Counted from the stretch's first letter, positions 46,201-54,111 are shown. The stretch: 64,000 nt of DNA from Glaciimonas sp. PCH181 (GCF_003056055.1 NZ_PYFP01000002.1:1426001-1490000); one strand, 5' to 3'. The notes: generated by a model from the sequence alone, not told the origin. Made by a program: numbers and translations.

Positions 46201-48379
46201 CACCGCCAACGCCGCAGGCAGCCGGGGTAAAGCCGATGGCAACGACGTCACGCAAGTCAACACCCACGTCAGTGCAGGCAACAGTGTCATCCTCGAATCC
46301 GGCCACGACACCAATTTGATTGGGGCTGTTGCCAGTGCAGAACAAGTCCTCGTTAACGTCGGCACCAGCGGCACAGGCAACCTCAACATCGAAAGCAAAC
46401 AAGACACCAGCACCTACAAAAGCAAAGACCAAAACATTGGCGGCAGTGTCACTGTCGGCTTTGGGGCATCGGTCAGCGGGAATATTGGGCAAAGTAAAGT
46501 CGATGGCGACTACGCTAGTGTGGGTGAACAATCCGGCATCAAAGCCGGAGACGGTGGCTTTATAGTCAACGTCAACGGCAACACAGACCTTAACGGCGGC
46601 GTGATCGCCAGCAACGACCGCGCAGCAGCAACTAACAACAACTTGCTGATCACGGAAACACTCACCCACAGCGACATCGAAAATCACAGCCACTACGAAG
46701 CCAGCAGCGTCAGTGTCGGCGGCGGCTTTAGCGTCGGTGGCGGTGGCGACAAACCGAAGGAAGGCAACGGCAGCAAAATCCCCGCGGCAGACGGCAATGT
46801 CGCCGGACCATCGACCACGGGGAATGACAGTACTTCTGCGACCGGCAGCGATACAAAACCACCACCACAAGGCAACCACGTGCAGAAATTTAATAACGGA
46901 ACCAGTGGAACAGCAGCTGGATTCAGCAGCGATAGCGGCAGCAGTAGCAGCACCACCCACAGCGGTGTCAGCGAGGGAACCATCATTATCCGAGATGATA
47001 AAACGCAACAACAATTAACTGGCACCACGGCTGCGGAGGCAATTGCCAGCATCAACCAAGATGTCAGCACCGATCACGATACGACCGGTTCACTCAGCAA
47101 AGACTGGGACGGACAACAACTCAAAGACAAAGTACAAGCCGAAGCCCAGATCGTGGCCGCCTTCGGTCAACGGGCGGCTAAAGAAGTGGGCGATTATGCG
47201 GGCAAGAAACAGGCAGAAGCTGAACTCAACGGGGATAAGGATGAGGCGAAGAAATGGGCAGAAGGCGGCGTGTATCGGGTGGCGCTGCATACAGGATTAG
47301 GTGCATTAACAGGCGGTGCATCAGGTGCTGCTGGCGCACTGGCTTCGGCCAGTGCAATGAGTGGGATTGCTGAAGTGATTGATAAATTGGATATGCCGGA
47401 GGCGGTTAAAAAAGGATTAGCACAAGTGACAGCGACGGCGGTAGGGGCTGTTGTAGATGGCGGTGCCGGGGCGGCTTCTGGATTGAGTGTGGAGGCTAAT
47501 AATCGGCAGTTGCATCAATCGGAATATGATCTAGCTAAAAAGAATGCCAAGTTAGTGGCGCAGAAACTCGGGATTAGCGAACAAGTTGCGGAAGGCCGGA
47601 TTGTTGCGGAGATGCAGCGTAATTCTGACGAGCAGACGGCGAATGCTGCTGGTGGTAAACATGATTACGAAATCCGGGGGATTATTGGTTGTCAGAATCT
47701 GAACTGCGACGGGTACAAGAACGATTCGCAGTTTGCCAATCACGGTTATAACTCAGAGCTGATCGGGCCGAATCAGGCCGGTTATGACGCTGGAAAATCC
47801 CAGAGTGGGCAAGGACAGACTTACAGCGATCTGGTGGTCGGCAACATCAAAAAAGACCCGATAGGGGCGACGGTGGCCGGTGCTGGGATGATTGGATTGG
47901 GTGTGGTTTCAGGCGGGGTGGTTCCTGCGCTGAGCTTAGCGGGTACGGGTGCTGGGATTGGCTTGAGCGTGAATGGTGCGGCCCAATTGATTATTGGTGA
48001 TCCGTTTGATCTCAACAGTTTCGGGATGGCGGGTGTGACCGGTGCACTTTCGTCCGGAGTGGGGTTCATTCCGGCAATACTCATCAATACGGGCGGGGCG
48101 TTGGCAGGCGCCGGCATGAACGGCCAGAATCCGAATGGCGGAATGGCTGGGGCTGCCGCTGGAACGGCGCTTGGTTATCCCATTGGTTCTAAAATTAAAG
48201 GCAGTATGAATAACGTACTTAATCCATGGTATCGACAGGATTGGCAAGATGTTGGAATGGGTATTTCGGTGTGGGTGCCGAAAAGTCCAATTCCTTCTTG
48301 GACCGGAACAGCCTTAGGAAATGCGGCACAAGAAAAATTAGTTGACGCTATTCAGAATAAAGTGGATGAAAAAAAATGA
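43286..48379 (+). CDS. cdiA: CdiA effector, C-terminal portion with pretoxin and toxin
   Basis: Continuation of cdiA in the same frame after the TGA at 43250-43252. As a separate reading frame it could start at GTG 43286, but homology runs right through the stop. It holds a Ser/Thr/Gly/Asp-rich linker (~residues 170-270), FHA-2 type repeats, a pretoxin region with Ala/Gly-rich helices (ALTGGASGAAGALASASAMS) and the junction VEANNRQLH (47489-47515), a VENN-like boundary. The last ~287 residues are the variable toxin, ending in a hydrophobic Gly-rich domain and an AAQEKLVDAIQNKVDEKK helix. No nuclease signature is seen. The stop overlaps the immunity start by four bases. Without readthrough or repair this part would not be secreted. 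Confidence 0.85.
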   Translation: MLPNGRFEKFYKRDYTQIVHQSVVKTSDPGTITSGGNMVLSGTVTNDKSTIIAGGTLSGSTGAIHNIGAVGEITTTNVMTAGQNYYHWVDGKHHNNRYRYDNNGAAYDVVLPTLPLALQVWAQQENTRPVTGPNQAVDKKVEASEIPVISGSDLSANQADKGVGSGDTNAVVEVSGNAGANTSTGADGHTIIAADDDSGANFVTAGEEHTVDDPDGSPGSNTGTTGSTTAVANANGTSGADTDSSGHHQTIGNADAPLPNLILPNNQLFVIKTQPDQSYLIETDPAFTNYKKFISSDYLLGRLSLDPQKVHKRLGDGFYEQKLINDQIAELTGKRFLGGYYSNESQYQALMEGGVASAAQFQLTPGIALSAAQMAALTADIVWLVAQYVTLPDGSQTKVLAPVVYLSRASASDIAQTGALIAAHDIDLTINGSLDNGGMLQAANNLLIHATDITNSGAIHSTGKDGTTHLIADNDILNHGGTLSGHRVGILAGRDVTLRTDVITAVGKNGANSALGNSANINADQLSIQAGRDLTVSAANVHASGDATLAAGRDLTLNTITTEATSNVRYDSQNHLNEHQTQVNGSNVATGGTLTMTAGQDIDASAAYVNAGGQLVVAAGRDVTIGSADQTSSLDQAIYTTSKGMLSSSSSHSQDTAHSTTASGSTLSGDSVIVQAGRDIAVSGSNIVGTKDVSLVAKNNVTITTAQNTSDRDFSTEEKTSGMFSGGGMGVTMGSKEQQDAQINGQTTHTGSMVGSTDGNVKINAGNAYTQTGSQIAALKGDIGVAAKTVDINAAVDTAQQISKSHTAQSGLSVGVSAPIISAIQAAQSMAQASSKTDDPRMQLMAAYAAGAAAKDAGNAIQNPTEGITVSLTIGGSKSDSTSKQTSNMVVGSSINAAGNVVIAATGKAKDSHLTITGSDISAGHHAILKADGDINLLAAQSSSDQHSSSSSSSAAVGIAATYGSNGVAFGITANAAGSRGKADGNDVTQVNTHVSAGNSVILESGHDTNLIGAVASAEQVLVNVGTSGTGNLNIESKQDTSTYKSKDQNIGGSVTVGFGASVSGNIGQSKVDGDYASVGEQSGIKAGDGGFIVNVNGNTDLNGGVIASNDRAAATNNNLLITETLTHSDIENHSHYEASSVSVGGGFSVGGGGDKPKEGNGSKIPAADGNVAGPSTTGNDSTSATGSDTKPPPQGNHVQKFNNGTSGTAAGFSSDSGSSSSTTHSGVSEGTIIIRDDKTQQQLTGTTAAEAIASINQDVSTDHDTTGSLSKDWDGQQLKDKVQAEAQIVAAFGQRAAKEVGDYAGKKQAEAELNGDKDEAKKWAEGGVYRVALHTGLGALTGGASGAAGALASASAMSGIAEVIDKLDMPEAVKKGLAQVTATAVGAVVDGGAGAASGLSVEANNRQLHQSEYDLAKKNAKLVAQKLGISEQVAEGRIVAEMQRNSDEQTANAAGGKHDYEIRGIIGCQNLNCDGYKNDSQFANHGYNSELIGPNQAGYDAGKSQSGQGQTYSDLVVGNIKKDPIGATVAGAGMIGLGVVSGGVVPALSLAGTGAGIGLSVNGAAQLIIGDPFDLNSFGMAGVTGALSSGVGFIPAILINTGGALAGAGMNGQNPNGGMAGAAAGTALGYPIGSKIKGSMNNVLNPWYRQDWQDVGMGISVWVPKSPIPSWTGTALGNAAQEKLVDAIQNKVDEKK
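47489..47515 (+). other. CdiA toxin junction motif VEANNRQLH, copy 1
   Basis: In-frame junction between the CdiA pretoxin region and the variable C-terminal toxin. The ANNRQ(L/M)H core recurs at 50939-50959, 52093-52113, 53201-53221 and 55086-55106, at the head of orphan modules. In the orphan copies at 50,933 and 53,195 the codons upstream also match (VQFVKANNRQLH), without a start codon. Confidence 0.85.
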
Positions 48380-48627
48380 AGTCTAAAACTCAATTTGAAC
48401 TACATCGGTGGATTTACTTCGTTATTTTGTGGCTCATTGGAACGGGGCTGTGCATTGCCGTCATTGAGATTATTTTTTTTCCTGCATTTCAATGGTTCTT
48501 TTACGACATCCCGTATGCCTTACCGACCTGGAATCTTATTGGACGCTGGTCGCTAGGTATTTTATTCATTGGCTTCTTTGCAGGAACGATAAGTTGGTAC
48601 GTTCAGAAACGTAATTCCGGTCGTTAA
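48376..48627 (+). CDS. cdiI: CdiI immunity protein (small membrane protein)
   Basis: An 83-residue protein encoded directly after the cdiA toxin end (ATGA overlap). It has two clear hydrophobic segments, about residues 11-35 (WIYFVILWLIGTGLCIAVIE) and 56-75 (SLGILFIGFFAGTISW), so it should sit in the inner membrane. A membrane immunity protein implies a toxin that acts on or at the membrane. A diverged copy lies 780 bases downstream. Confidence 0.8.
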   Translation: MKSKTQFELHRWIYFVILWLIGTGLCIAVIEIIFFPAFQWFFYDIPYALPTWNLIGRWSLGILFIGFFAGTISWYVQKRNSGR

Positions 48628-48679
48628 ATTTGTTTGTCTCCTTTGTTCTTTACATCAAAAAAGACCCGATAGGGCGACG

Positions 48680-49159
48680 GTGGCCGGTGCTGGGATGATT
48701 GGGCTGGGAATGGTCACAAGCGGGGTGGTTCCTGCGATTGGGTCGAGCGTGAATGGTGCGGCCCAATTGATTATTAGTAATCCGTTTGATCTCAACAGTT
48801 TCGGGATGGCGGGTGTGACCGGTGCACTTTCGTCCGGAGTGGGGTTCATTCCGGCGATACTTATCAATACAGGTGGGGCGTTGGTGAGTTCGATTATGCA
48901 AGGCCAGAATCCGAATGGCGGAATGGCTGGGGCTGCCGCTGGAACGGCGATTGGTTATCCCATTGGTTCTAAAATTAAAGGCAGTATGAATAACGTACTT
49001 AATCCATGGTATCGACAGGATTGGCAAGATGTTGGAATGGGTATTTCGGTGTGGGTGCCGAAAAGTCCAATTCCTTCTTGGTTCGGAACAACAGCTGGAA
49101 ATGCGGCACAAGAAAAATTAAGTGACGCTATTCAGAATAAAGTGGATGAAAAAAAATGA
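48680..49159 (+). CDS. Orphan CdiA toxin end, duplicated copy
   Basis: A 159-codon frame (GTG start) copying the last ~167 residues of CdiA. The one-base deletion near 48,673 puts it out of frame with the duplicated upstream part, and it has no junction motif, signal or TPS domain, so it could not be exported. The body is almost identical to the cdiA end; differences cluster near the C-terminus (WFGTTAGN for WTGTALGN, KLSDAI for KLVDAI), where specificity would be expected. It may be expressed as a fragment or serve as donor sequence for recombination. Confidence 0.7.
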   Translation: MAGAGMIGLGMVTSGVVPAIGSSVNGAAQLIISNPFDLNSFGMAGVTGALSSGVGFIPAILINTGGALVSSIMQGQNPNGGMAGAAAGTAIGYPIGSKIKGSMNNVLNPWYRQDWQDVGMGISVWVPKSPIPSWFGTTAGNAAQEKLSDAIQNKVDEKK

Positions 49160-49407
49160 AGTCTAAAACTCAATTTGAACTACATCGGTGGATTTACTTC
49201 GTTATTTTGTGGCTCATTACCATGGGGTTGGGCATTACCGTCATTGAGATTGTTTTTTTCCCTGCATTTCAATGGTTCTTTTACGACATCCCGTATGCCT
49301 TACCGACCTGGAATCTTATTGGACGCTGGTCGCTAGGTATTTTATTTATTGGATTCTTTGCAGGAACGCTCAGCTGGCACTACGAGAAACGCAGTTCTGG
49401 TCGCTGA
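49156..49407 (+). CDS. Second copy of the CdiI membrane immunity protein
   Basis: An 83-residue paralogue of the cdiI product, with the same two hydrophobic segments. Residue changes are grouped in the first membrane segment (ITMGLGITVIEIV) and the tail (LSWHYEKRSSGR). It overlaps its toxin fragment by four bases. It probably protects against a related but distinct toxin variant. Confidence 0.75.
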   Translation: MKSKTQFELHRWIYFVILWLITMGLGITVIEIVFFPAFQWFFYDIPYALPTWNLIGRWSLGILFIGFFAGTLSWHYEKRSSGR

Positions 49408-49456
49408 ATTTGTTTGTCTCCTTTGTTCTTTGCATCAAAAAAAAAGCCGCTCCCAG

Positions 49457-49586
49457 CCCCGTTCCTGAGGTGGTTTTTTGGCCTCGCTGACGGATGTCGT
49501 GGCAGGTTTCGCGACACGCTCCAAAGCTCCTGCCATCTGATTCTTAATAATGAGTGCATCGAGTAATTCCCGCACAATTTTTTGCT
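49457..49586 (-). repeat. 130-base direct repeat, left copy (gene remnant)
   Basis: Nearly identical to 56335-56463 in the same orientation. Read on the - strand it contains a frame-shifted piece of the C-terminal coding region described at 56318-56593 (RELLDA, IIKNQ, AGALERVAKPATTSVS). The two copies bracket 6.7 kb of orphan modules. Confidence 0.75.
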
Positions 49587-49830
49587 GGAAATATTTTAGG
49601 AGGAACTGGAGCGTTATTGACTAGCCAATTTTTGAGCGGTGCAGGTGGGTCAGGAGCTTATTATTATCCAGTACCTGCTTTCCCAGTGATTGGTGTAGGG
49701 GGAGTAGTAAATCAGGGTTATGGTGGTCAGACATCCATTATCCATTGAAGGCGGATTCAGCTTTCCTCCTGGGGGTGGTGTAACTCCGGTTGGCTATGGC
49801 GTTGAGTTAAAAAAGAAGGCGAGGCAATAA
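49587..49830 (+). pseudogene. Toxin-end remnant, frameshifted
   Basis: Begins directly after the left 130-base repeat. In one frame it reads GGTGALLTSQFLSGAGGSGA and on to GGVVNQGYGGQ, ending at TGA 49746-49748. The sense then seems to continue one frame over (from about 49,720) as SIEGGFSFPPGGGVTPVGYG and VELKKKARQ, to a stop at 49828-49830. This hydrophobic Gly-rich tail resembles the ends of the other toxins and lies directly before a tiny membrane-protein gene. It is a decayed toxin end. Confidence 0.55.
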
Positions 49831-49831
49831 T

Positions 49832-49966
49832 ATGGCGGGCCCGAACTTAAGCAATGAACAATATAAAAAAATGCCACGTTGGGTGAAAATAATTTATTGG
49901 ATTGTTGTCGTTTTAGTTGTTTCTCCTCTTGTGTATTTTTGGTTAGGGAAGTTGAACATTATTTAA
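49832..49966 (+). CDS. 44-residue membrane protein, candidate immunity protein
   Basis: ATG 49832 to TAA 49966. The short protein starts MAGPNLSNEQYKKMPRWVK, then has one strongly hydrophobic segment of about 20 residues (IIYWIVVVLVVSPLVYFWLG) and a short tail. It follows a toxin-end remnant by one base, in the same toxin-then-membrane-protein pattern as the other modules, so it is probably an immunity protein. It is easily missed because of its size. Confidence 0.55.
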   Translation: MAGPNLSNEQYKKMPRWVKIIYWIVVVLVVSPLVYFWLGKLNII

Positions 49967-49968
49967 TC

Positions 49969-50673
49969 ATGTTCTGTTGCTGTCTTTTAAAACAAAAAAG
50001 CCGCTCCCACCCCCGTTACTTGCGCGGCAAGAACTCGGCTACGACATTTGGGCATGAGTTACAGGTGCCGCCCGACGCAGACCTTATTGGCTACATTCAG
50101 ACGCAGCAGAAAGACCTCCAAAATGGGATTCCGTACACTGCCACAGCAGACTTTAGTCGAATTCCTGCGACCACTAATGTCCCATCACCAATACCCACCG
50201 CAAATTGTGGCGGCGGTGCTGCGGATTGCGTAGCCGGGATTGCACCGCCACGAACACAGGCGGAACGAGATGCAAAACGTAATCAGGGAGCCGATTTGGC
50301 GGGCAATATATCGTCTCAGGCTGGACGGTTTGCGGCGGCAGCGACTGCGTATGGGGCTTATCTGGCATCGCAACCGAACGCGGCGGGACAGGCAGCGGCG
50401 GGGATTCAGCTTGGGATGGCGGGGACGGCGACTGTTGTTGGATTTGGGGCGTCGGCGGTTGAACAGTTATTGAGGCCGAATACTGGCCAGTATTTGTATG
50501 AGAATACCTTTGATTTAGGTGTTGGAAAAATTACTATTAAATTTCCAATTGCATCACCAGTACTCATTGTTGGTGGTGAGGTGATTAAAAATTCTGGTTA
50601 CTCTCCAGATATTAAAAATTGGCTCAATAGTCGATGGGAATCTATTCGAAAATCGGTTGAGGGTAATGAATGA
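49969..50673 (+). CDS. Orphan CdiA toxin module (type B), truncated at the 5' end
   Basis: A ~234-codon frame; the true toxin homology starts near codon 28 (LQVPPDADLIGYIQ). It matches the module at 52060-52923 through the region AGRFAAAATAYGAYLASQPN and GMAGTATVVGFGASAVEQ, LLRPNTGQY, then diverges completely in the last ~60 residues. That pattern fits a shared translocation domain with a variable toxic end. There is no junction motif and no secretion signal; the first ~25 residues look like accidental fusion. It overlaps its immunity gene by four bases. Confidence 0.65.
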   Translation: MFCCCLLKQKSRSHPRYLRGKNSATTFGHELQVPPDADLIGYIQTQQKDLQNGIPYTATADFSRIPATTNVPSPIPTANCGGGAADCVAGIAPPRTQAERDAKRNQGADLAGNISSQAGRFAAAATAYGAYLASQPNAAGQAAAGIQLGMAGTATVVGFGASAVEQLLRPNTGQYLYENTFDLGVGKITIKFPIASPVLIVGGEVIKNSGYSPDIKNWLNSRWESIRKSVEGNE

Positions 50674-50924
50674 AAATTATAGATAATGGGAATTTGACTG
50701 AGGGGGTCAGGCTCGGGATATTTTTTCTAGGAATACTATTGGGTTATCTCGGTTTAGAGCTAGAAATATTAAATGGTTGGATTCGGCTAATTTTGATATT
50801 GCTTGGCTTTTTATTAGTGGCTATCGGTGGCATTTCAACAAAGGCACATACGTTAAAAATAAAACCTTTCGACAACAGCTACAAAAAAGCTAAAGAAAGC
50901 TACAAAAAAGAGGGTAAAAAATAG
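50670..50924 (+). CDS. Small membrane immunity protein (partner of 49969-50673)
   Basis: An 84-residue protein with two hydrophobic segments (about residues 13-33 and 37-57) and a lysine-rich tail PFDNSYKKAKESYKKEGKK. The tail is nearly identical to that of the protein at 52920-53186 while the membrane parts differ. This matches the pattern in their toxins, a shared part and a variable part. ATGA overlap with the toxin. Confidence 0.72.
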   Translation: MKIIDNGNLTEGVRLGIFFLGILLGYLGLELEILNGWIRLILILLGFLLVAIGGISTKAHTLKIKPFDNSYKKAKESYKKEGKK

Positions 50925-50938
50925 TTCAATTTGTTAAG

Positions 50939-51663
50939 GCTAATAATCGGCAGTTGCATCCTGATGAAAAAACGTGGATCAAGACGAATGCGGAACGTTA
51001 TGCGGCACAAAAAGGTATATCGCTTGACCAGGCGCAGCAAGAATTAACAGCACAGGCAGATCGTCAGGTGCAGTCAGGTTCTCCCGGCGCATGGGATCAA
51101 AGTGCTTATACTTTTTTCAAGAAGCAGGGCGTGGTTTACTGCCATCAGAAGACAAGAGTGGAACGGGATTTATGTTCTACGCCACACCCGATCAGAAAGC
51201 GAATGCGGATATGTATGCAGGTTATGGCGGCACGAACAAGCCATCAGATAGTGATATTAACGCAGCAATGGATCGCGATCAGACCATTCGGGAACTAGCG
51301 AGTAAGGCGACGCTTGCCGCTGCTGCGGCGTATTCGGCGGGGGCGGCTTTGGGGACGGGGGCAGTGGTTGGGGGAGCTTTTTATACAGGTGGGGCAGCTT
51401 TAAGCTCCGTATTTGATAAAAATACATCTTTTGGAAATGCTTTCGATCAACGTTTTTCTTATCCTGGATTAGCGGCTGCTATGACAGTCGGGGGTCTAAC
51501 TGGCATGTACAGTACGGCGATGTTTAGCTGGGCGCGTGTGCCGAACTCGATCACAAATTTAGCAACACTGCCGGGGTTTATCATTCGCGTCAATAGCGGG
51601 GTGGCCGGCAAAGTCGCTGGCAACGCGGCGCAGGCAGTGGTTAACTCATCTGCTAACCAATAA
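50939..51663 (+). pseudogene. Orphan CdiA toxin module (type C), frameshifted
   Basis: Starts with the junction ANNRQLH (50939-50959) without a start codon and reads HPDEKTWIKTNAERYAAQKG, then QSGSPGAWDQSAYT. Near 51,107-51,118 it has lost one base relative to the intact copy at 55062-55889 (TACTTTTTTCAAG against TACCGTTTTACAAG), after which the sense moves to the frame ending at 51663 (EAGRGLLPSEDKSGTGFMFY ... VVNSSANQ). The hydrophobic C-terminal domain FDQRFSYPGLAAAMTVGGLT is preserved. It is a dead or donor module followed by an intact immunity gene. Confidence 0.75.
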
Positions 51664-51675
51664 TCGGAGCTCCTT

Positions 51676-51990
51676 ATGTTTGACGGTTTCTGGTTTGGGA
51701 TATTTGGCGGTCTGTTTGGCACTGCGATTGCACAATGGTTGAGCCGGTTTAAGTATTGGGTAATTTTTTTAGTCACGGCTTTAGTCTGCACGACTTTACT
51801 TCTTGGCCTTTCTATCTATACCAGAGGGTGGAGTGGAACACTTAGATTCTTCTTCGCCGACATACATTCGACTTTGCTAGTCATTTTTTTGCCTCTAGGT
51901 TTAGGGCTGAGTGCAGTATTTATTGCAGTGGGCTCGTTGAACAGTCGCCCCAAAGCCAGTCCTCATGCTAACAACGAGCTAAAAAAGTAA
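51676..51990 (+). CDS. Small membrane immunity protein (type C)
   Basis: A 104-residue protein with about three hydrophobic segments: FWFGIFGGLFGTAIAQW near the start, WVIFLVTALVCTTLLLGLSI, and LLVIFLPLGLGLSAVFIAVG. Homologous to 55901-56215, mainly at the N-terminus (MFDGFW.GIFGGLFG) and diverged after. It begins 12 bases after the toxin remnant and has an AGGAG-like site. Confidence 0.7.
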   Translation: MFDGFWFGIFGGLFGTAIAQWLSRFKYWVIFLVTALVCTTLLLGLSIYTRGWSGTLRFFFADIHSTLLVIFLPLGLGLSAVFIAVGSLNSRPKASPHANNELKK

Positions 51991-52059
51991 CTCTCTTGTT
52001 TCTTCTTTGAGCGTAAATGGATCGCTCGGCAAGCCGCGCCCCGTCTGGGTGGGCGGCGT

Positions 52060-52923
52060 TTGGCTGTGAATATTGCCTCGGACTGCCCTGATGCGAATAA
52101 TAGACAACTTCACGAAGATGGCATGGCCAAAGAGAAAACGTTAGCGAAGAAACTGGCTGATGAAAGCGATGGGAAATATACGCAGGCACAGATTGAAAAT
52201 GCTTTGCGTGCAGCAGCGAGCAGTGCGTTGGGGGAGGGTGTGGGTACCGGCACAATCGTTGACGTCGATGGCAATACGGCGACGGTCTACGATGACGGGG
52301 CGAAATGGTCGGTGGTGGGAAATGGACAAAGCGGTACACAGCAATTGGGGCAGCAGGTTCCGTTGGATATCTCCTCTGATTTAATGGCGTACATTCAACA
52401 AAATACGGGCAGCACCTATACATGGTCGCTCGGACAAAATCTTGATGTGAACATGAACAATGCGGCAGGTATATCTAATCCATTCGCACAGGCAAACTGT
52501 GTCGGAACGCAATGCTCGGTCGTGAGGATGGATCCACCACTGCCGACGCGAGATCAGATGGCTGATGTGGCGGGATCTGTTTCTACTCAGGCGGGACGCT
52601 TTTCGGCGGCTGCAACTGCTTATGCTGCGTATCTGGGTTCGCAACCGAACGTGGCGACGCAAACTGGCGCGGCGATTCAGCTTGGGATGGCGGGTACAGC
52701 GACTATTGTTGGATTTGGGGCGTCGGCGGTTGAGCAGTTATTGAGACCGAATACAGGCCAGTATTTTATTGATGGAGTAAGCGGAGCGATTAGTCTAGGG
52801 GCAGATAAATTGCTAGGTGGAGCTATATCTGCTCCATTTATGAATGAATTTTTGGAAAATATTAAAAATACGCGCCCGGTAGAACAGACTAAAGATTGGA
52901 TCAATGAGACTTTTAAAAAATGA
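52060..52923 (+). CDS. Orphan CdiA toxin module (type B), open frame
   Basis: A 287-codon frame from a TTG; the junction ANNRQLH is at 52093-52113, about 11 codons in. After it, an acidic/lysine-rich helical segment (EKTLAKKLADESDGKYTQAQ) is followed by a GTIVDVDGNTATVYDDG domain. The shared entry-like region (SVSTQAGRFSAAATAYAAYL, GMAGTATIVGFGASAVEQ) and a divergent end, SGAISLGADKLLGGAISAP and beyond, complete it. It has no signal or TPS domain, so it would need recombination onto cdiA to be delivered. The frame overlaps its immunity gene by four bases. Confidence 0.75.
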   Translation: MAVNIASDCPDANNRQLHEDGMAKEKTLAKKLADESDGKYTQAQIENALRAAASSALGEGVGTGTIVDVDGNTATVYDDGAKWSVVGNGQSGTQQLGQQVPLDISSDLMAYIQQNTGSTYTWSLGQNLDVNMNNAAGISNPFAQANCVGTQCSVVRMDPPLPTRDQMADVAGSVSTQAGRFSAAATAYAAYLGSQPNVATQTGAAIQLGMAGTATIVGFGASAVEQLLRPNTGQYFIDGVSGAISLGADKLLGGAISAPFMNEFLENIKNTRPVEQTKDWINETFKK

Positions 52924-53186
52924 GGAAAACAATTTTTTATTTTATTCGTAATGGCAATCTAACTGGTATCGCGGTGGTTCTCGCTTTGCTGATGGGATTT
53001 TTTGTCATAACAGCATCTTTATACTTATTCATAAATCAAAACTTTCGAATCATTGGAGCGTCTATTGGATTGGCAATTATGGCATTTGGAGGGTATGCCT
53101 CTCGTGCTAAAACACTTGGCTTAAAACCTTTCGACAACAGCTACAAAAAAGCTAAAGAAAGCTACAAAAAAGAGGATAAAAAATAG
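52920..53186 (+). CDS. Small membrane immunity protein (type B)
   Basis: An 88-residue protein with two long hydrophobic segments (GIAVVLALLMGFFVITASLY and IIGASIGLAIMAFGGY) and a lysine-rich tail PFDNSYKKAKESYKKEDKK shared with 50670-50924. ATGA overlap with the preceding toxin. The next junction motif begins only 15 bases after its stop, so the modules are tightly packed. Confidence 0.72.
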   Translation: MRKTIFYFIRNGNLTGIAVVLALLMGFFVITASLYLFINQNFRIIGASIGLAIMAFGGYASRAKTLGLKPFDNSYKKAKESYKKEDKK

Positions 53187-53200
53187 TCCAATTTGTTAAA

Positions 53201-54111
53201 GCGAATAATAGACAACTTCATCCCACGGAAGTCGATTTAATCAAGAAGAATGCCGTGCGCTTTGCGAAGAAATGTACGACACCGATCATCCAACTGCGGA
53301 ACAAATTCAAGGCGCGTTGTCAATGTTAGCCAACACTGCCCAAGGCGAAGTGGATTACAACTTCGGCTACGATGTTCCTTCTGTCAAACAAGCGAAAGAA
53401 TTTTTGCAAACACTGCAACGCGAATATATCGCCGCTGGTAACGGGACGTTGATTATTCCTGGCAGCGGTGGACAGCAAATATTCTTTGCGACCAACGACG
53501 AGAAAAATTCGCCCTATATCAATAGCGGAAAAGTCGATAAAGTCATTGCCGGTGTCATTATTAAAGCGCCTATCAAACAACCCGAAATAGCAGGAGTCAA
53601 TAATGGAAAACGCGATCCGGCGACCAACTTACCGTTGGATGATGAAGGTCGCTATGCGCAGCAGATTTCGGTAGACGGAAAAATGCATGCGCCGAAATAT
53701 TTTCCTTGTCCGACTGCTTCGGCTGGGTGTGGTGGACAAAATCTGGATATGTCCGATCCGGGGACTGTGGCTTATGTGAAGGCGCTGGATAAGAAAATAT
53801 TTAAGGATATTGGGGCAGCGGCGACCGTTGTCACAATTGCTAGTCCCTTGGGTGCAATTGGCAATGCTGCTAGTGTAACTGGGATACTTGTAACTTTAGC
53901 TTCTACAATTATTGATAGTTCGTTAGTAGAAGGAGGGAGGGAATTAACGTCTCAAGTAGCGCAAACATATTTGCAGCTAGTTCTTAAAATTCCAGTAGCG
54001 AGTGCGATTCGAATTACAGCAATCATTGAACTTGCTGGAGGATGGAGTGCGTTCGCAAAAAGAGTGCAAACAGAAGTTAGCAGAGATGACTTCATAAAAA
54101 GCGAAAAATAA
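53201..54111 (+). pseudogene. Orphan CdiA toxin module (type D), probable frameshift after the junction
   Basis: The junction ANNRQLHPTEVDLIKKNAVR starts at 53201 in one frame. After AAGAAATG near 53,267-53,274 the sense continues one frame over from ATG 53272 as MYDTDHPTAEQIQGALSMLA, to the stop at 54111. One extra A in the A run would restore a single frame. The 279-codon body has a VDYNFGYDVPSVKQAKEFLQ segment and a hydrophobic end (TVVTIASPLGAIGNAASVTG, IIELAGGWSAFAKRVQ). The 53272 frame could be translated alone, but without the junction. Homologous at its end to 54591-54797. Confidence 0.7.

Larger units (their letters stand above)
47844..49431 (+). repeat. Tandem duplication of toxin end plus immunity gene
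   Basis: Two direct copies: 47844-48651 (808 bases) and 48652-49431 (780 bases). Each starts with (A/G)CATCAAAAAA and ends after TTTGTTCTTT. The second copy lacks 27 bases (in the region of 47,930-47,975) and one G near 48,673, which exactly accounts for the 28-base difference. Confidence 0.85.

Noticed and set aside
48680..49159. The duplicated toxin end as a free-standing bacteriocin
   Set aside because: It has no export signal and is an exact partial copy of the cdiA end after a tandem duplication; fragment is the simpler reading.
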